Shown piece after piece: positions 1 through 6,854 of a stretch of 15,947 nucleotides of DNA. The first letter of the stretch is position 1, and each line of letters begins with the position of its first letter. The stretch is from NCBI GenBank assembly GCA_001791615.1, contig MGEY01000064.1, positions 4,308-20,254 on the forward strand, written 5' to 3'. The notes under the pieces were generated by a model. The model did no database searches, was not told the DNA's origin, and saw only the letters and a program-made list of their open reading frames with translations. The position numbers were made by a program, and so were the translations under genes. This DNA is from Candidatus Uhrbacteria bacterium RIFOXYA2_FULL_40_9. GTDB lineage: Bacteria > Patescibacteriota > Patescibacteriia > UBA9934 > GWF2-40-263.

Positions 1-138
1 GAAGCTTTTGAATGTGCCTACAAACCTCTTCTTGTCCTATTTGGTATTCTTGAACGCATGAATATCCGCCCTGAAATTCTTTCTTATGAAGCTCCATTTG
101 GAGTTGGATACCTTGTTGCCACATTTCATCTGCAATAA
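1..138 (+). CDS. C-terminal end of a probable Memo-family protein (AmmeMemoRadiSam system protein B-like), partial
   Basis: The first reading frame is open from base 1 and closes with TAA at 136-138, giving the last 45 residues of a protein whose start lies outside the window. The tail ends with a GVGYLVATF-type strand after a Tyr-Glu-Ala-Pro-Phe segment. This resembles the C-terminal VGYAAxAF strand of Memo-family proteins, which are non-haem-iron dioxygenase-like and often annotated AmmeMemoRadiSam system protein B. The resemblance is by eye over a short stretch, so the family call is tentative. Only 3 nt separate its stop from the priA start, so the two are probably co-transcribed. The active-site part of the protein is not visible here. 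Confidence 0.5.
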   Translation, partial: EAFECAYKPLLVLFGILERMNIRPEILSYEAPFGVGYLVATFHLQ

Positions 139-141
139 GTT

Positions 142-1977
142 ATGTCTCAGATTGCGCAAATTTATCCTCTCAAGCGCATGCCAAGATCTATTGGCATGTT
201 TGATTATGATGTTCCAGAAGGAATGTCACTTTTGCGCGGATCAGTGGTCAAAATTCCTTTTCGAAATAGTGTTATTGTGGGAATTGTTGGATCTATCAAT
301 ACCACACCATCTTCCCCATACAAACGTAAAGAAATCCTTTCTAAATTACAAACATTTCATCTTTCAAATAAAGAACTCATTTTTTTTGAAGAGCTTGCAA
401 TGAATTTAGCTCAATCCGTTTCTTCTCTTCTGTATACTTCCTTGCCGACGATTCCAAAACGAGAAAACACAGGTACGATTCGTAAAGAATCAGGAAGCAA
501 TACGCTCACGGTTCGATCTTCAGAATCTCATGCCCTTGTGGAAATCATTGATAATCTTCAAAAACGTAAAAAAGCTTTTGTCCTTTGTCCAGATCTTCGT
601 CGTAGTGCTGCAGTGATTGCTGCTTCCCTTCAAGAAGACCCAGAACGTGTGGTAAACGTCATTACCCCGACGGTGCACGATGCAGAACTCCTTGCACAAG
701 CATTAGCCCATTTACAGCCCTTTGTGATTACCGGAGCAGAACGTCAATCTGTTCGATATCAGACTTGGCTTGCCTGGCGATCACAAAAAAAAGGAGTGCT
801 TATTGGAACACGTATTTGTGCCCTTTTAACACATCCTCACCTTAACACCGTTTTTCTTGTCAGAAGCAGTCACCCACAACATAAACAACAAGATCGTAAT
901 CCACGCTTTGATACAAGACAAACTACCCAACTCTTGAGCAAATTGTTTGAATGCAAGCTTTTCTTTTTAGATGTTTTACCACGAGTGGATGATCTTTCTC
1001 TTTTTGCTCGTGCGGATATTCTTCATCCTTTTGAAAATCCTCCTACACAAGTGGTATCACTTACACAAGAACGTCCAACAGCCCCACATCCCATGATTGG
1101 TTATACGACCTATCAACACATGGAAAAGACTTTAACATCAGGAAAAAGAGTGGTTTGTATTTATAACAAAAAAGGTGTGTCTCGCAGACTTCGTTGTCAA
1201 GATTGTCAAGAAAGTATTCTTTGTCCTTCTTGTCATGGTTCACTTGTTGTATACGAACAATCTATTCATTGTCATCGTTGTGGGTATGCACAAGTCATTC
1301 CTTCTTCATGTCCACACTGTAAAGGAAAAAATGTTCTCCAAAAAGGTTTTGGGAATCGATCAATTGCAAAAGTTCTTCAAAATTTTTTCCCAAACAAAAG
1401 TCTTTGTATTATTGATAAAGAAAAAACGATCCCAAATCTAGAAGCAGATATTCTCCTTGTTACGAACTTTTATCTTGAAACACACTTCTCTCCCTTTTCT
1501 CCCCCTGCGTTGGGTCTTGTGGTTCAACTTGATGCAGATTTAGCCCTCTATGAACCATCCTATCGATCCATTGAAAACACCATGCTAGCACTAGAAGACT
1601 GTCGTGGTTTTGCAAGAGCCTGCCAAGCCTCTGTTATTTTTCAAACTGAATCACCAGATCTTATAGAATCTCTTTTACAACATCCCTACGAAGCTCATCT
1701 TGCAGAACAGGAAATGCGCAGGCTTTATCATCATCCACCTTTTCGTCGATTCATACAGATTAGTTATCGAAGTGATGATTTAGAGAAAAACTTACAAAAA
1801 CTAAAATCACTTGAACAACAAATTAAAAAAATTCTTCCAAGTGTTTCTTTTCAAATAAAAAACCAAGAAAATCAACTTCGATTAGATATTGGGGTTGACT
1901 TTTCTGAAGAAAAGCGTATCCTTGAGATCTTTGCGCAATTAGAAGATCAGTATATTATTGATACGTCTGTATCCTAA
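142..1977 (+). CDS. priA: Primosomal protein N' (PriA), probably ATPase-inactive
   Basis: PriA recognises stalled replication forks and reloads the replicative helicase. This 611-residue protein (E. coli PriA is 732) keeps the family's layout. Residues 1-100 resemble the 3'-DNA-end-binding domain. The helicase core is interrupted by a zinc domain with four intact Cys pairs (C352/C355, C361/C364, C377/C380, C390/C393). The DADLAL motif is at 464-469, and the C-terminal domain includes HPPFRR at 531-536. The helicase motifs are degraded. No GxTGSGKT P-loop exists near residues 120-135. The DEEH box is Arg-Ser-Ser-His at 241-244, inside an otherwise recognisable segment (GTR 222-224, KQQ 248-250, RFDTR 255-259). 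The GRAGR arginine-finger motif is RGFARA at 488-493. The frame is fully open, so this reads as a pseudohelicase rather than a decayed gene. No Shine-Dalgarno precedes the ATG. It sits in a conserved priA-def-fmt order. Confidence 0.9.
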   Translation: MSQIAQIYPLKRMPRSIGMFDYDVPEGMSLLRGSVVKIPFRNSVIVGIVGSINTTPSSPYKRKEILSKLQTFHLSNKELIFFEELAMNLAQSVSSLLYTSLPTIPKRENTGTIRKESGSNTLTVRSSESHALVEIIDNLQKRKKAFVLCPDLRRSAAVIAASLQEDPERVVNVITPTVHDAELLAQALAHLQPFVITGAERQSVRYQTWLAWRSQKKGVLIGTRICALLTHPHLNTVFLVRSSHPQHKQQDRNPRFDTRQTTQLLSKLFECKLFFLDVLPRVDDLSLFARADILHPFENPPTQVVSLTQERPTAPHPMIGYTTYQHMEKTLTSGKRVVCIYNKKGVSRRLRCQDCQESILCPSCHGSLVVYEQSIHCHRCGYAQVIPSSCPHCKGKNVLQKGFGNRSIAKVLQNFFPNKSLCIIDKEKTIPNLEADILLVTNFYLETHFSPFSPPALGLVVQLDADLALYEPSYRSIENTMLALEDCRGFARACQASVIFQTESPDLIESLLQHPYEAHLAEQEMRRLYHHPPFRRFIQISYRSDDLEKNLQKLKSLEQQIKKILPSVSFQIKNQENQLRLDIGVDFSEEKRILEIFAQLEDQYIIDTSVS

Positions 1978-1992
1978 ACCGATGAAATTTAT

Positions 1993-2463
1993 ATGACGAC
2001 TTACCCAGTCATTACAATCCCAAATCCGGATTTACGTGTACTTTCCGAAGAAATTGATCCTCGGACAATTTTAGAGGAATCTTTCCAAACTTTAATTGAA
2101 GACATGAAGGAAACAATGGTTGTGTCAAAAGGAGTAGGACTTGCGGCACCACAAATTGACCTTCCAAAACGTTTAATTATTGTCAAAATCAGAGAGGAAT
2201 TACAAGCTTTTATCAATCCAGAAATTATCTCTCGATCGCTCAAAACAGTTGTTGGAGAAGAAGGGTGTCTTTCTGTACCAGGAGTCTATGGATTGGTAAA
2301 GCGTCATCAGCGAGTCACAGTTAAAGCCTATAATCAACAGGGAGAAAAAATAAAAATGCGTGTAGATGGATTTTCAGCGATCATTTTTCAACATGAAATT
2401 GATCACCTTAATGGTATTCTTTTTACAGATAAAGTCATTGAATATACCAAACGTACCGGTTAA
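1993..2463 (+). CDS. def: Peptide deformylase
   Basis: Peptide deformylase removes the formyl group from the N-terminal methionine of nascent proteins, using a metal (usually Fe2+) in the cytoplasm. At 156 residues it has typical length. All three family motifs are intact: GVGLAAPQ at 47-54, EGCLSVP at 90-96 with the metal ligand C92, and HEIDH at 134-138 with ligands H134 and H138 and catalytic E135. It begins 15 nt after priA and ends 14 nt before fmt. This places the deformylase beside the formyltransferase that creates its substrate, an arrangement common in bacteria. There is no clear Shine-Dalgarno upstream. Nothing appears truncated. Confidence 0.97.
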   Translation: MTTYPVITIPNPDLRVLSEEIDPRTILEESFQTLIEDMKETMVVSKGVGLAAPQIDLPKRLIIVKIREELQAFINPEIISRSLKTVVGEEGCLSVPGVYGLVKRHQRVTVKAYNQQGEKIKMRVDGFSAIIFQHEIDHLNGILFTDKVIEYTKRTG

Positions 2464-2477
2464 ATCCATAAAGATGT

Positions 2478-3419
2478 ATGAAAATCCTATTTTTTGGAAC
2501 CCCTGAATTTTCCGTTCCGTTTCTTGATGTTTTGATTCAATCCAAAGGTTTCTCTCTTTTGGCTGTTGTGACTCAACCAGACAAACCCATGGGTCGAGGT
2601 TATGAGGTACAGCCTTCTGCCATAAAATTGCAAGCACAACACTATCAACTTCCTGTTCTTCAACCAAAAACATTAAGATCAAAAGAAATTCAAAAGGAAC
2701 TGGAAGATTATCAAGCTGATTGTTTTGTTGTTGTTGCTTATGGAAAAATGATTCCACAGGAAGTTCTTGACATTCCAAAAATGGGTTGTCTTAATGTTCA
2801 TCCTTCTCTTCTTCCAAAGTATCGAGGTCCATCTCCAATGCAATGGGCTATTTTAAATGGAGATAAGGAAACAGGAGTCAGTATTATGCTTCTTGATACA
2901 GGAATGGATACAGGCCACATTCTGACACAAGAAAAAATTCCACTTGATCCTAATGAAACAACGGAAACACTTCAAGCAAAAGTCCACCATGTTGCCCCGA
3001 CTCTTCTAGTTAATACATTAAAAATGTATGCTTCAGGAACTTTAAGCCCACAATCCCAAAATAACGAACAAGCCTCACTGACTCGTCTTTTAACAAAAGA
3101 GGATGGGCACATTGATTGGACACAGACGGCAAAACAAATTGATCAACAATTTCGCGCTTTGACTCCGTGGCCAGGTATGTGGACAATTTGGAAACGAAAA
3201 GGAAAAGCACTTCGATTAAAAATCTTAAATATGCATCTCCTTGATAAAAAAACAGATTCTCTCGCAGGGACTGCGCAATCATTTTCAGATCGTCTCTATA
3301 TACAAACAAGGACTTCTGCTATGGAAATTATCAAACTTCAACCTGAAGGAAAACAAGAAATGACGGCAAAAGAATTTCTGAAAGGGTATGGAGATATTCA
3401 GGAAGCAAAACTTCAATAA
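2478..3419 (+). CDS. fmt: Methionyl-tRNA formyltransferase
   Basis: Fmt transfers a formyl group from 10-formyl-tetrahydrofolate to Met-tRNAfMet for translation initiation. The 313 residues match the usual length. The N-terminal Rossmann-like catalytic domain starts with FGTPEFS (6-12). It contains TQPDKPMGRG (32-41), NVHPSLLP (106-113) and LDTGMDTG (139-146). The catalytic triad N106, H108 and D144 falls at the same numbers as in E. coli Fmt. The C-terminal OB-fold tRNA-binding domain begins near residue 205 and includes the RALTPWPG segment (226-233). It is the last gene of the memo-like/priA/def/fmt run; a terminator hairpin begins at its stop codon. The start ATG is chosen because it places the N-terminal strand in register with the family. 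Confidence 0.97.
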   Translation: MKILFFGTPEFSVPFLDVLIQSKGFSLLAVVTQPDKPMGRGYEVQPSAIKLQAQHYQLPVLQPKTLRSKEIQKELEDYQADCFVVVAYGKMIPQEVLDIPKMGCLNVHPSLLPKYRGPSPMQWAILNGDKETGVSIMLLDTGMDTGHILTQEKIPLDPNETTETLQAKVHHVAPTLLVNTLKMYASGTLSPQSQNNEQASLTRLLTKEDGHIDWTQTAKQIDQQFRALTPWPGMWTIWKRKGKALRLKILNMHLLDKKTDSLAGTAQSFSDRLYIQTRTSAMEIIKLQPEGKQEMTAKEFLKGYGDIQEAKLQ

Positions 3420-3442
3420 AAAAGCACCGATTGGTGCTTTTT
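3419..3442. terminator. Bidirectional intrinsic terminator between fmt and sanA
   Basis: A 10-bp perfect stem (3419-3428 with 3433-3442) closes a GATT tetraloop. The core is GCACC/GGTGC, with an A-run on one side and a T-run on the other. Either strand therefore gives a hairpin followed by a U-tract. It overlaps the last base of the fmt stop codon and lies 10 nt beyond the stop of the convergent sanA-like gene, so it can end both transcripts. Confidence 0.9.
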
Positions 3443-3452
3443 GGCTTGGATA

Positions 3453-4085
3453 CTACGGATCAAGATCTTCAATCATCTCTCCCCCAATATAAAACGGTTT
3501 TTTCATATAAAGATCAATGATTGCTTTATACATCGCAGCAATTTCCCTGAGCTCGTATTGCGAGCCATAAATATAGGATTGTAGACTGGCAGAAACACCT
3601 GTGCTTTCAATACCCAATCGTTCGCAAGTCCAAATTGCTCGAGGAAGATGATACCCCTGCGAAATAAGGACAGCTTCTTCAATCCCCCAAATATCTCTCG
3701 CACGGATACAGGTGTCATATGTACGACGTCCTGCATAATCTACAGCTATCACCTCATCTGGAACAGCGAATTCTTCTACAAGTGCATCATGCATAACATC
3801 TGGTTCATTGTGTTCAATATACTGATTGTCTCCAGAAACAAGAATATGCTGAACTTTTCCTAATCGATATAATTCTGCGGCAATAACAAGTCGATCGCGC
3901 AGAGCATCTGAAGGAGTTTGCTGATCTGCAAGCCCAGCACCAAACACAATGGCCACAGATACAGGATTAACAACATCCGTACTCACATAAATCTTTTGTT
4001 TTCCGGTAAAAAAAATCCCAAAAGGGATCATGATACAGATCACAAGAAACGCTAAAACACTAATCAAAGCAAATTTAATTTTCAT
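3453..4085 (-). CDS. sanA: SanA/YdcF (DUF218) family membrane-anchored envelope protein
   Basis: The 210-residue protein has one N-terminal membrane segment (about 5-28) followed by a DUF218/ElyC-SanA-YdcF domain predicted to lie outside the membrane. Family landmarks are visible in order: an early VFGAGL strand (48-53), a region near PSDALRDRL, VSGDN in the middle, DYAGRRTYD, an SQGYHLPRA segment and a C-terminal LYMKKP. The DYAG-R-T and SGDN motifs and the spacing match E. coli SanA, whose loss alters vancomycin sensitivity. The biochemical activity of the family is not firmly established. The gene is monocistronic: a shared terminator lies behind it and a divergent gene in front. It has no Shine-Dalgarno; a TACAAT box lies only 6 nt upstream of the ATG. 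Confidence 0.88.
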   Translation of the reverse strand: MKIKFALISVLAFLVICIMIPFGIFFTGKQKIYVSTDVVNPVSVAIVFGAGLADQQTPSDALRDRLVIAAELYRLGKVQHILVSGDNQYIEHNEPDVMHDALVEEFAVPDEVIAVDYAGRRTYDTCIRARDIWGIEEAVLISQGYHLPRAIWTCERLGIESTGVSASLQSYIYGSQYELREIAAMYKAIIDLYMKKPFYIGGEMIEDLDP

Positions 4086-4091
4086 GTTTCT

Positions 4092-4120
4092 ATTGTAGCA
4101 GATATTCCCAATTCATTGAC
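4092..4120 (-). promoter_or_regulatory. Extended -10 promoter of the sanA-like gene
   Basis: On the minus strand, TGCTACAAT (TACAAT at 4092-4097, extended TG at 4099-4100) matches an extended -10 element. The best 17-bp-spaced -35 is a weak GTCAAT (4115-4120). That hexamer overlaps the TTGACT -35 of the divergent plus-strand promoter. Only six bases separate TACAAT from the ATG at 4085, so transcription should begin at or next to the start codon. Confidence 0.65.
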
Positions 4121-4144
4121 TTCTGTATGTGAACATGCTAGGTT
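4116..4144 (+). promoter_or_regulatory. Promoter of the acidic-protein gene
   Basis: TTGACT (4116-4121) and TAGGTT (4139-4144) are 17 bp apart, with an extended TGC before the -10. The predicted start near 4151 leaves about 27 nt of leader containing a strong Shine-Dalgarno. The first ten bases, TTGACTTCTG, recur exactly at the promoter of the orphan gene that starts at 11890. Confidence 0.7.
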
Positions 4145-4167
4145 GAATCGTTCCTTCACCCCACACC

Positions 4168-4173
4168 AGGAGG
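4168..4173 (+). promoter_or_regulatory. Strong ribosome binding site (AGGAGG)
   Basis: A full AGGAGG lies 4 nt before the ATG at 4178 and fixes that start. Such a strong site is exceptional here, where most genes show no Shine-Dalgarno sequence. Confidence 0.8.
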
Positions 4174-4177
4174 CAAC

Positions 4178-4534
4178 ATGCGCCTTGTTGCAACGGTTCA
4201 GGGACATCGTATTCTCTCTGATCTTCGTGTTGTTTCAAAAACAGAGAGCAAAATCACTTTTGCAGATGGCAGCTACATTCTGCTCGATTCTCTCGTGATT
4301 GTGAATGAAGGATCTGAAAATTCGATCGTCATTGAAGATCCTGATAGATATGGTGAAGGATTGGATGAAGTGTTCGATGTTCATCCTGAAGAAAGCCTTT
4401 GGCACGATGGAAACCCAGAGGATGATGAGGATGAAGATGAGGATGAGGAAGATTGGGGAGATGTCCCTGTTCGTGAACGCGATGAGTATGATGAAATGTG
4501 GGAACAGCTTGAGGACAAGGATGAAATCTCTTAG
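4178..4534 (+). CDS. Small, strongly acidic protein of unknown function
   Basis: I do not recognise this 118-residue protein. Residues 1-45 look like a small beta-rich domain (alternating hydrophobic strands around VATVQGH, RVVSKTES, ITFADG and YILLDSLVIV). Residues 46-118 are acidic and probably extended or disordered, with an uninterrupted Asp/Glu run at 81-91 and few basic residues. There is no signal peptide or membrane segment. Possible roles for such a tail include binding basic partners such as ribosomal proteins or DNA-binding proteins, but this is conjecture. The start is well supported by AGGAGG and an upstream promoter, and a terminator follows, so it is a single-gene unit. It is divergent from the sanA-like gene, with 92 bp between the start codons. 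The acidic tract is encoded by repeated GAT/GAG/GAA codons. Confidence 0.8.
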   Translation: MRLVATVQGHRILSDLRVVSKTESKITFADGSYILLDSLVIVNEGSENSIVIEDPDRYGEGLDEVFDVHPEESLWHDGNPEDDEDEDEDEEDWGDVPVRERDEYDEMWEQLEDKDEIS

Positions 4535-4568
4535 ATTCCTCTTTCTGTTATGCACAACGTTTTGCTAG

Positions 4569-4594
4569 GCACACTGCTTCAAGTGTGCTTTTTT
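4569..4594 (+). terminator. Intrinsic terminator of the acidic-protein gene
   Basis: A 7-bp stem, GCACACT (4569-4575) with AGTGTGC (4582-4588), closes a 6-nt loop and is followed directly by six T residues. It lies about 35 nt after the stop codon. Confidence 0.88.
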
Positions 4595-4598
4595 GTTT

Positions 4599-4629
4599 AA
4601 AAACCCCCGAGTTCATCGAAGGTTTTTTT
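4599..4629 (-). terminator. Minus-strand terminator of the polysaccharide operon
   Basis: Read on the minus strand, CCTTCGA (4622-4616) pairs with TCGGGGG (4610-4604) across a 5-nt loop, using two G-U wobbles. It is flanked by A- and T-runs. On the plus strand the same positions give C-A mismatches, so the hairpin is strong only in minus-strand RNA. It lies just beyond the stop of the SGNH hydrolase gene, the last gene of the operon. Confidence 0.82.
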
Positions 4630-4637
4630 GTAATCAT

Positions 4638-5267
4638 TTATTCCTCTTCTTTCAATTCTTTCTGTTCTAATTCTACGAGCAGAGACAAAACTTCCCTCTT
4701 GATCACTTCGAACATTTTTTGATGACCTTGTGTATTGGGATGAAGCCCATCGACTAAATCTGATTCCTCAACAACTTGACTCAAAGAAACGTAAACACAG
4801 TCGTTTTCTGCACAATGTTGAGCAATCATCTCATCATAGAGTTGAATATGGCTATTTCGATAAGAAAGATTTTCACGCCAAGGAAGAGGAATTGTTTGAG
4901 ACTCTTCGACTCGTGTAAGCCCAACAAAAAGAACGGCATCACTAACCTCTTTTGCTTCGCGAGTGAGATCACGAAGATTAGTCATAAATGTTTCTGGATC
5001 TACCCGATGATCTCCGATTAATTGATCTTCGCAACCATCATTAATTCCAATTCCAAAAATAGTTAATATAGGTTTTCTCGTATGTAATTCATTGGCAAAA
5101 TGATCAAGGAGTGTTTCTGTGGTTTCTGATGAAATTCCAAGATTGTAAACCACATAAGCCCGATCATATTCTTCAAGATTATTTCGAAGAAGCGTTCCCC
5201 ATCCTCCTTTTTCATAATCTGCTGACCCCCAAACAAGAGAATCACCAAAAAGACAAATATTTTTCAT
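4638..5267 (-). CDS. SGNH/GDSL-family hydrolase, cytoplasmic
   Basis: This 209-residue protein carries all four SGNH blocks: GDSL at 8-11 with nucleophile S10, block II G44 in NLGISSE, block III GIND with N76, and DGLH at 173-176 supplying catalytic D173 and H176. Such enzymes cleave or transfer acyl esters; substrates vary widely. There is no signal peptide or membrane segment, so it should act in the cytoplasm, unlike secreted lipases of the family. It is the last gene of the polysaccharide operon, 9 nt after the Wzy-like gene. Removing or moving an O-acyl group on a sugar intermediate would fit that position, but this is inference. The C-terminus after residue 195 is a short charged helix rich in Glu and Lys. 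No Shine-Dalgarno is evident. Confidence 0.9.
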   Translation of the reverse strand: MKNICLFGDSLVWGSADYEKGGWGTLLRNNLEEYDRAYVVYNLGISSETTETLLDHFANELHTRKPILTIFGIGINDGCEDQLIGDHRVDPETFMTNLRDLTREAKEVSDAVLFVGLTRVEESQTIPLPWRENLSYRNSHIQLYDEMIAQHCAENDCVYVSLSQVVEESDLVDGLHPNTQGHQKMFEVIKREVLSLLVELEQKELKEEE

Positions 5268-5276
5268 AAAAACTCA

Positions 5277-6851
5277 TTAAGACAAAGCAGGTTCAATCAT
5301 CCCTTTTGCTTTATTCAGTCCTTCTTCCTTCACAATCACTTCTTGTTTGAGAGAAGTCCTCGTTTCAATAAAAGGAATCAGAAAAAGAAACAAACCAAGA
5401 CCCAAAGGATGGTTTAGATAAGGAGAAAAGAAATGTGTACAAAAAAGAATCACCAGAGAAGAAATAAACCCAATGCCCAGCCAAGTGGCTTTTGTTGATA
5501 AATAAGGCCAAAGCCCTTTTATCGAGCGATAAAAAAGAAATAAGAAAGCTATTGGCCCCAATAGACCCATTTTCAGCCAAAGCTCTAACCATCCCCATTC
5601 CATGGCATAGGTAGTCCAAATACCGCCTCCAGTCATAGCAACAGCGCGAGGATCGTCTGTTTCAAAAGAAACAGTTGTCCCAAACCCCGAACCTAAAAGT
5701 GGAGCTGATGCAATTGTTTCAAGCATAGGATCAAGCAATTTCCATCTGCTAGAAATAGCAACATCTCCTAAATCAGTGGTACGTGAAGCAAACACAGAAG
5801 AAAGTCCATCAGCACCCACTTGCTGATAGGATATTGGGAGAAATAAGGTAAAAATAATAAGAAAAAAAGCGATAAAAAAAGTATAAATATCTGATCCAAA
5901 AGCATGCAACACTCTTTTGTATCCAGGTTTAAGAATAATGATATTTAATGCAAGAAAACAAATGACTCCAACAAATCCTCCTAACCAATAACTTCGTGAG
6001 AGACTGATAATGACAGTTGCCAAACACAATCCCTTGATGAAAGAAAGTATTATCCATTCCTTTTTTGAAAGATTACGCATCCAATAAAATACTCCTAAAA
6101 CAAGGGCTGCAAACAAAGGATAAATTTGGGAAGGAAGAAAAACACGGAAAATTCCCTCATACATCTTGGTAATTTCTGCAAGACGCGTATCTCGAAAAAA
6201 TTTATAAACAGTTCCCAACATCCATTCTGGAAAATGGCTAAAAACAAAAACAATCCCTAGTGTTAATAATCCAACCCAAATACTTGCCGCGAAAAAAACT
6301 TGCAAAAGTTGTCGTTTTTTTTCACTCGTCCATGTAACAGAAAGAAGAGGAAACGCATAAAGCAAATAACAATAAGCATTGCCATCCATAAGAGCATTCA
6401 CAAGAATCCGATGATTGATCAAAGCTCCATCCGTTGCTGAAAGATGGGCTATTGAAAAAGCACGAGCAAACCCGATAAAAAGAGCTACCAGAATAAATAT
6501 AAGAGGGGCAACAAAAGGATGATTAAACTGTGGTCGTACTTTTTTTGAAAAAAGAAGAACAAGCCAAGCAAAAATAACCGAGAAAAAAATAGCAATACGT
6601 AGAGAAAATGGTGCGAAGGAAGAAGAAATCAAATGTCCATGTGAAAAAGCAATGAGTTCAGCAAAAGCAATAAAGACTCCAAGCTCAAGACGCCAAAGAG
6701 TTAAAGCAAAAACAATCGCGACAATACCCCAAAGGAACCACTGAGACTGAGAAGGTTCAATAAACAAGTAGATCGGAATGGATAAACAAAAGATACCTAA
6801 TAATCCCGAAAGTGTTATCCAGAAGGGTTTTCCAAAAAATTGAGTCAACAT
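5277..6851 (-). CDS. O-antigen ligase/polymerase-like integral membrane protein (Wzy/WaaL family)
   Basis: The 524-residue protein is almost entirely hydrophobic, with about ten or more membrane segments. One large soluble loop lies between roughly residues 341 and 420. This is the topology of the O-antigen ligase/polymerase superfamily (PF04932). Typical landmarks are SRSYWLGG at 285-292 just before the loop, GSGFGT at 387-392, and a loop end rich in Trp (GIWTTYAMEWGWLE, 410-423). A second characteristic block, SPYLNHPLG, is at 476-484. Family members either polymerise undecaprenyl-linked repeat units (Wzy) or transfer glycans to a carrier (WaaL, or pilin and S-layer glycosyltransferases). 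Sequence alone does not separate these roles. Its position downstream of a flippase and three glycosyltransferases supports either. The TTT between the upstream stop and this ATG is the only spacer. Confidence 0.88.
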   Translation of the reverse strand: MLTQFFGKPFWITLSGLLGIFCLSIPIYLFIEPSQSQWFLWGIVAIVFALTLWRLELGVFIAFAELIAFSHGHLISSSFAPFSLRIAIFFSVIFAWLVLLFSKKVRPQFNHPFVAPLIFILVALFIGFARAFSIAHLSATDGALINHRILVNALMDGNAYCYLLYAFPLLSVTWTSEKKRQLLQVFFAASIWVGLLTLGIVFVFSHFPEWMLGTVYKFFRDTRLAEITKMYEGIFRVFLPSQIYPLFAALVLGVFYWMRNLSKKEWIILSFIKGLCLATVIISLSRSYWLGGFVGVICFLALNIIILKPGYKRVLHAFGSDIYTFFIAFFLIIFTLFLPISYQQVGADGLSSVFASRTTDLGDVAISSRWKLLDPMLETIASAPLLGSGFGTTVSFETDDPRAVAMTGGGIWTTYAMEWGWLELWLKMGLLGPIAFLFLFYRSIKGLWPYLSTKATWLGIGFISSLVILFCTHFFSPYLNHPLGLGLFLFLIPFIETRTSLKQEVIVKEEGLNKAKGMIEPALS

Positions 6852-6854
6852 AAA

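Noticed and set aside
142..1977. priA as a decaying pseudogene
   Set aside because: The frame is open for 611 codons, the zinc ligands and terminal domains are intact, and spacing to def is normal. Decay would not remove only the ATPase motifs.
2374..2778. Antisense reading frame opposite def and fmt
   Set aside because: It overlaps two clear genes, has no recognisable motif and no start signals.
4430..4455. GAT/GAG repeat in the acidic gene as a tandem DNA repeat
   Set aside because: It is explained by the Asp/Glu-rich coding sequence; unit order is irregular.
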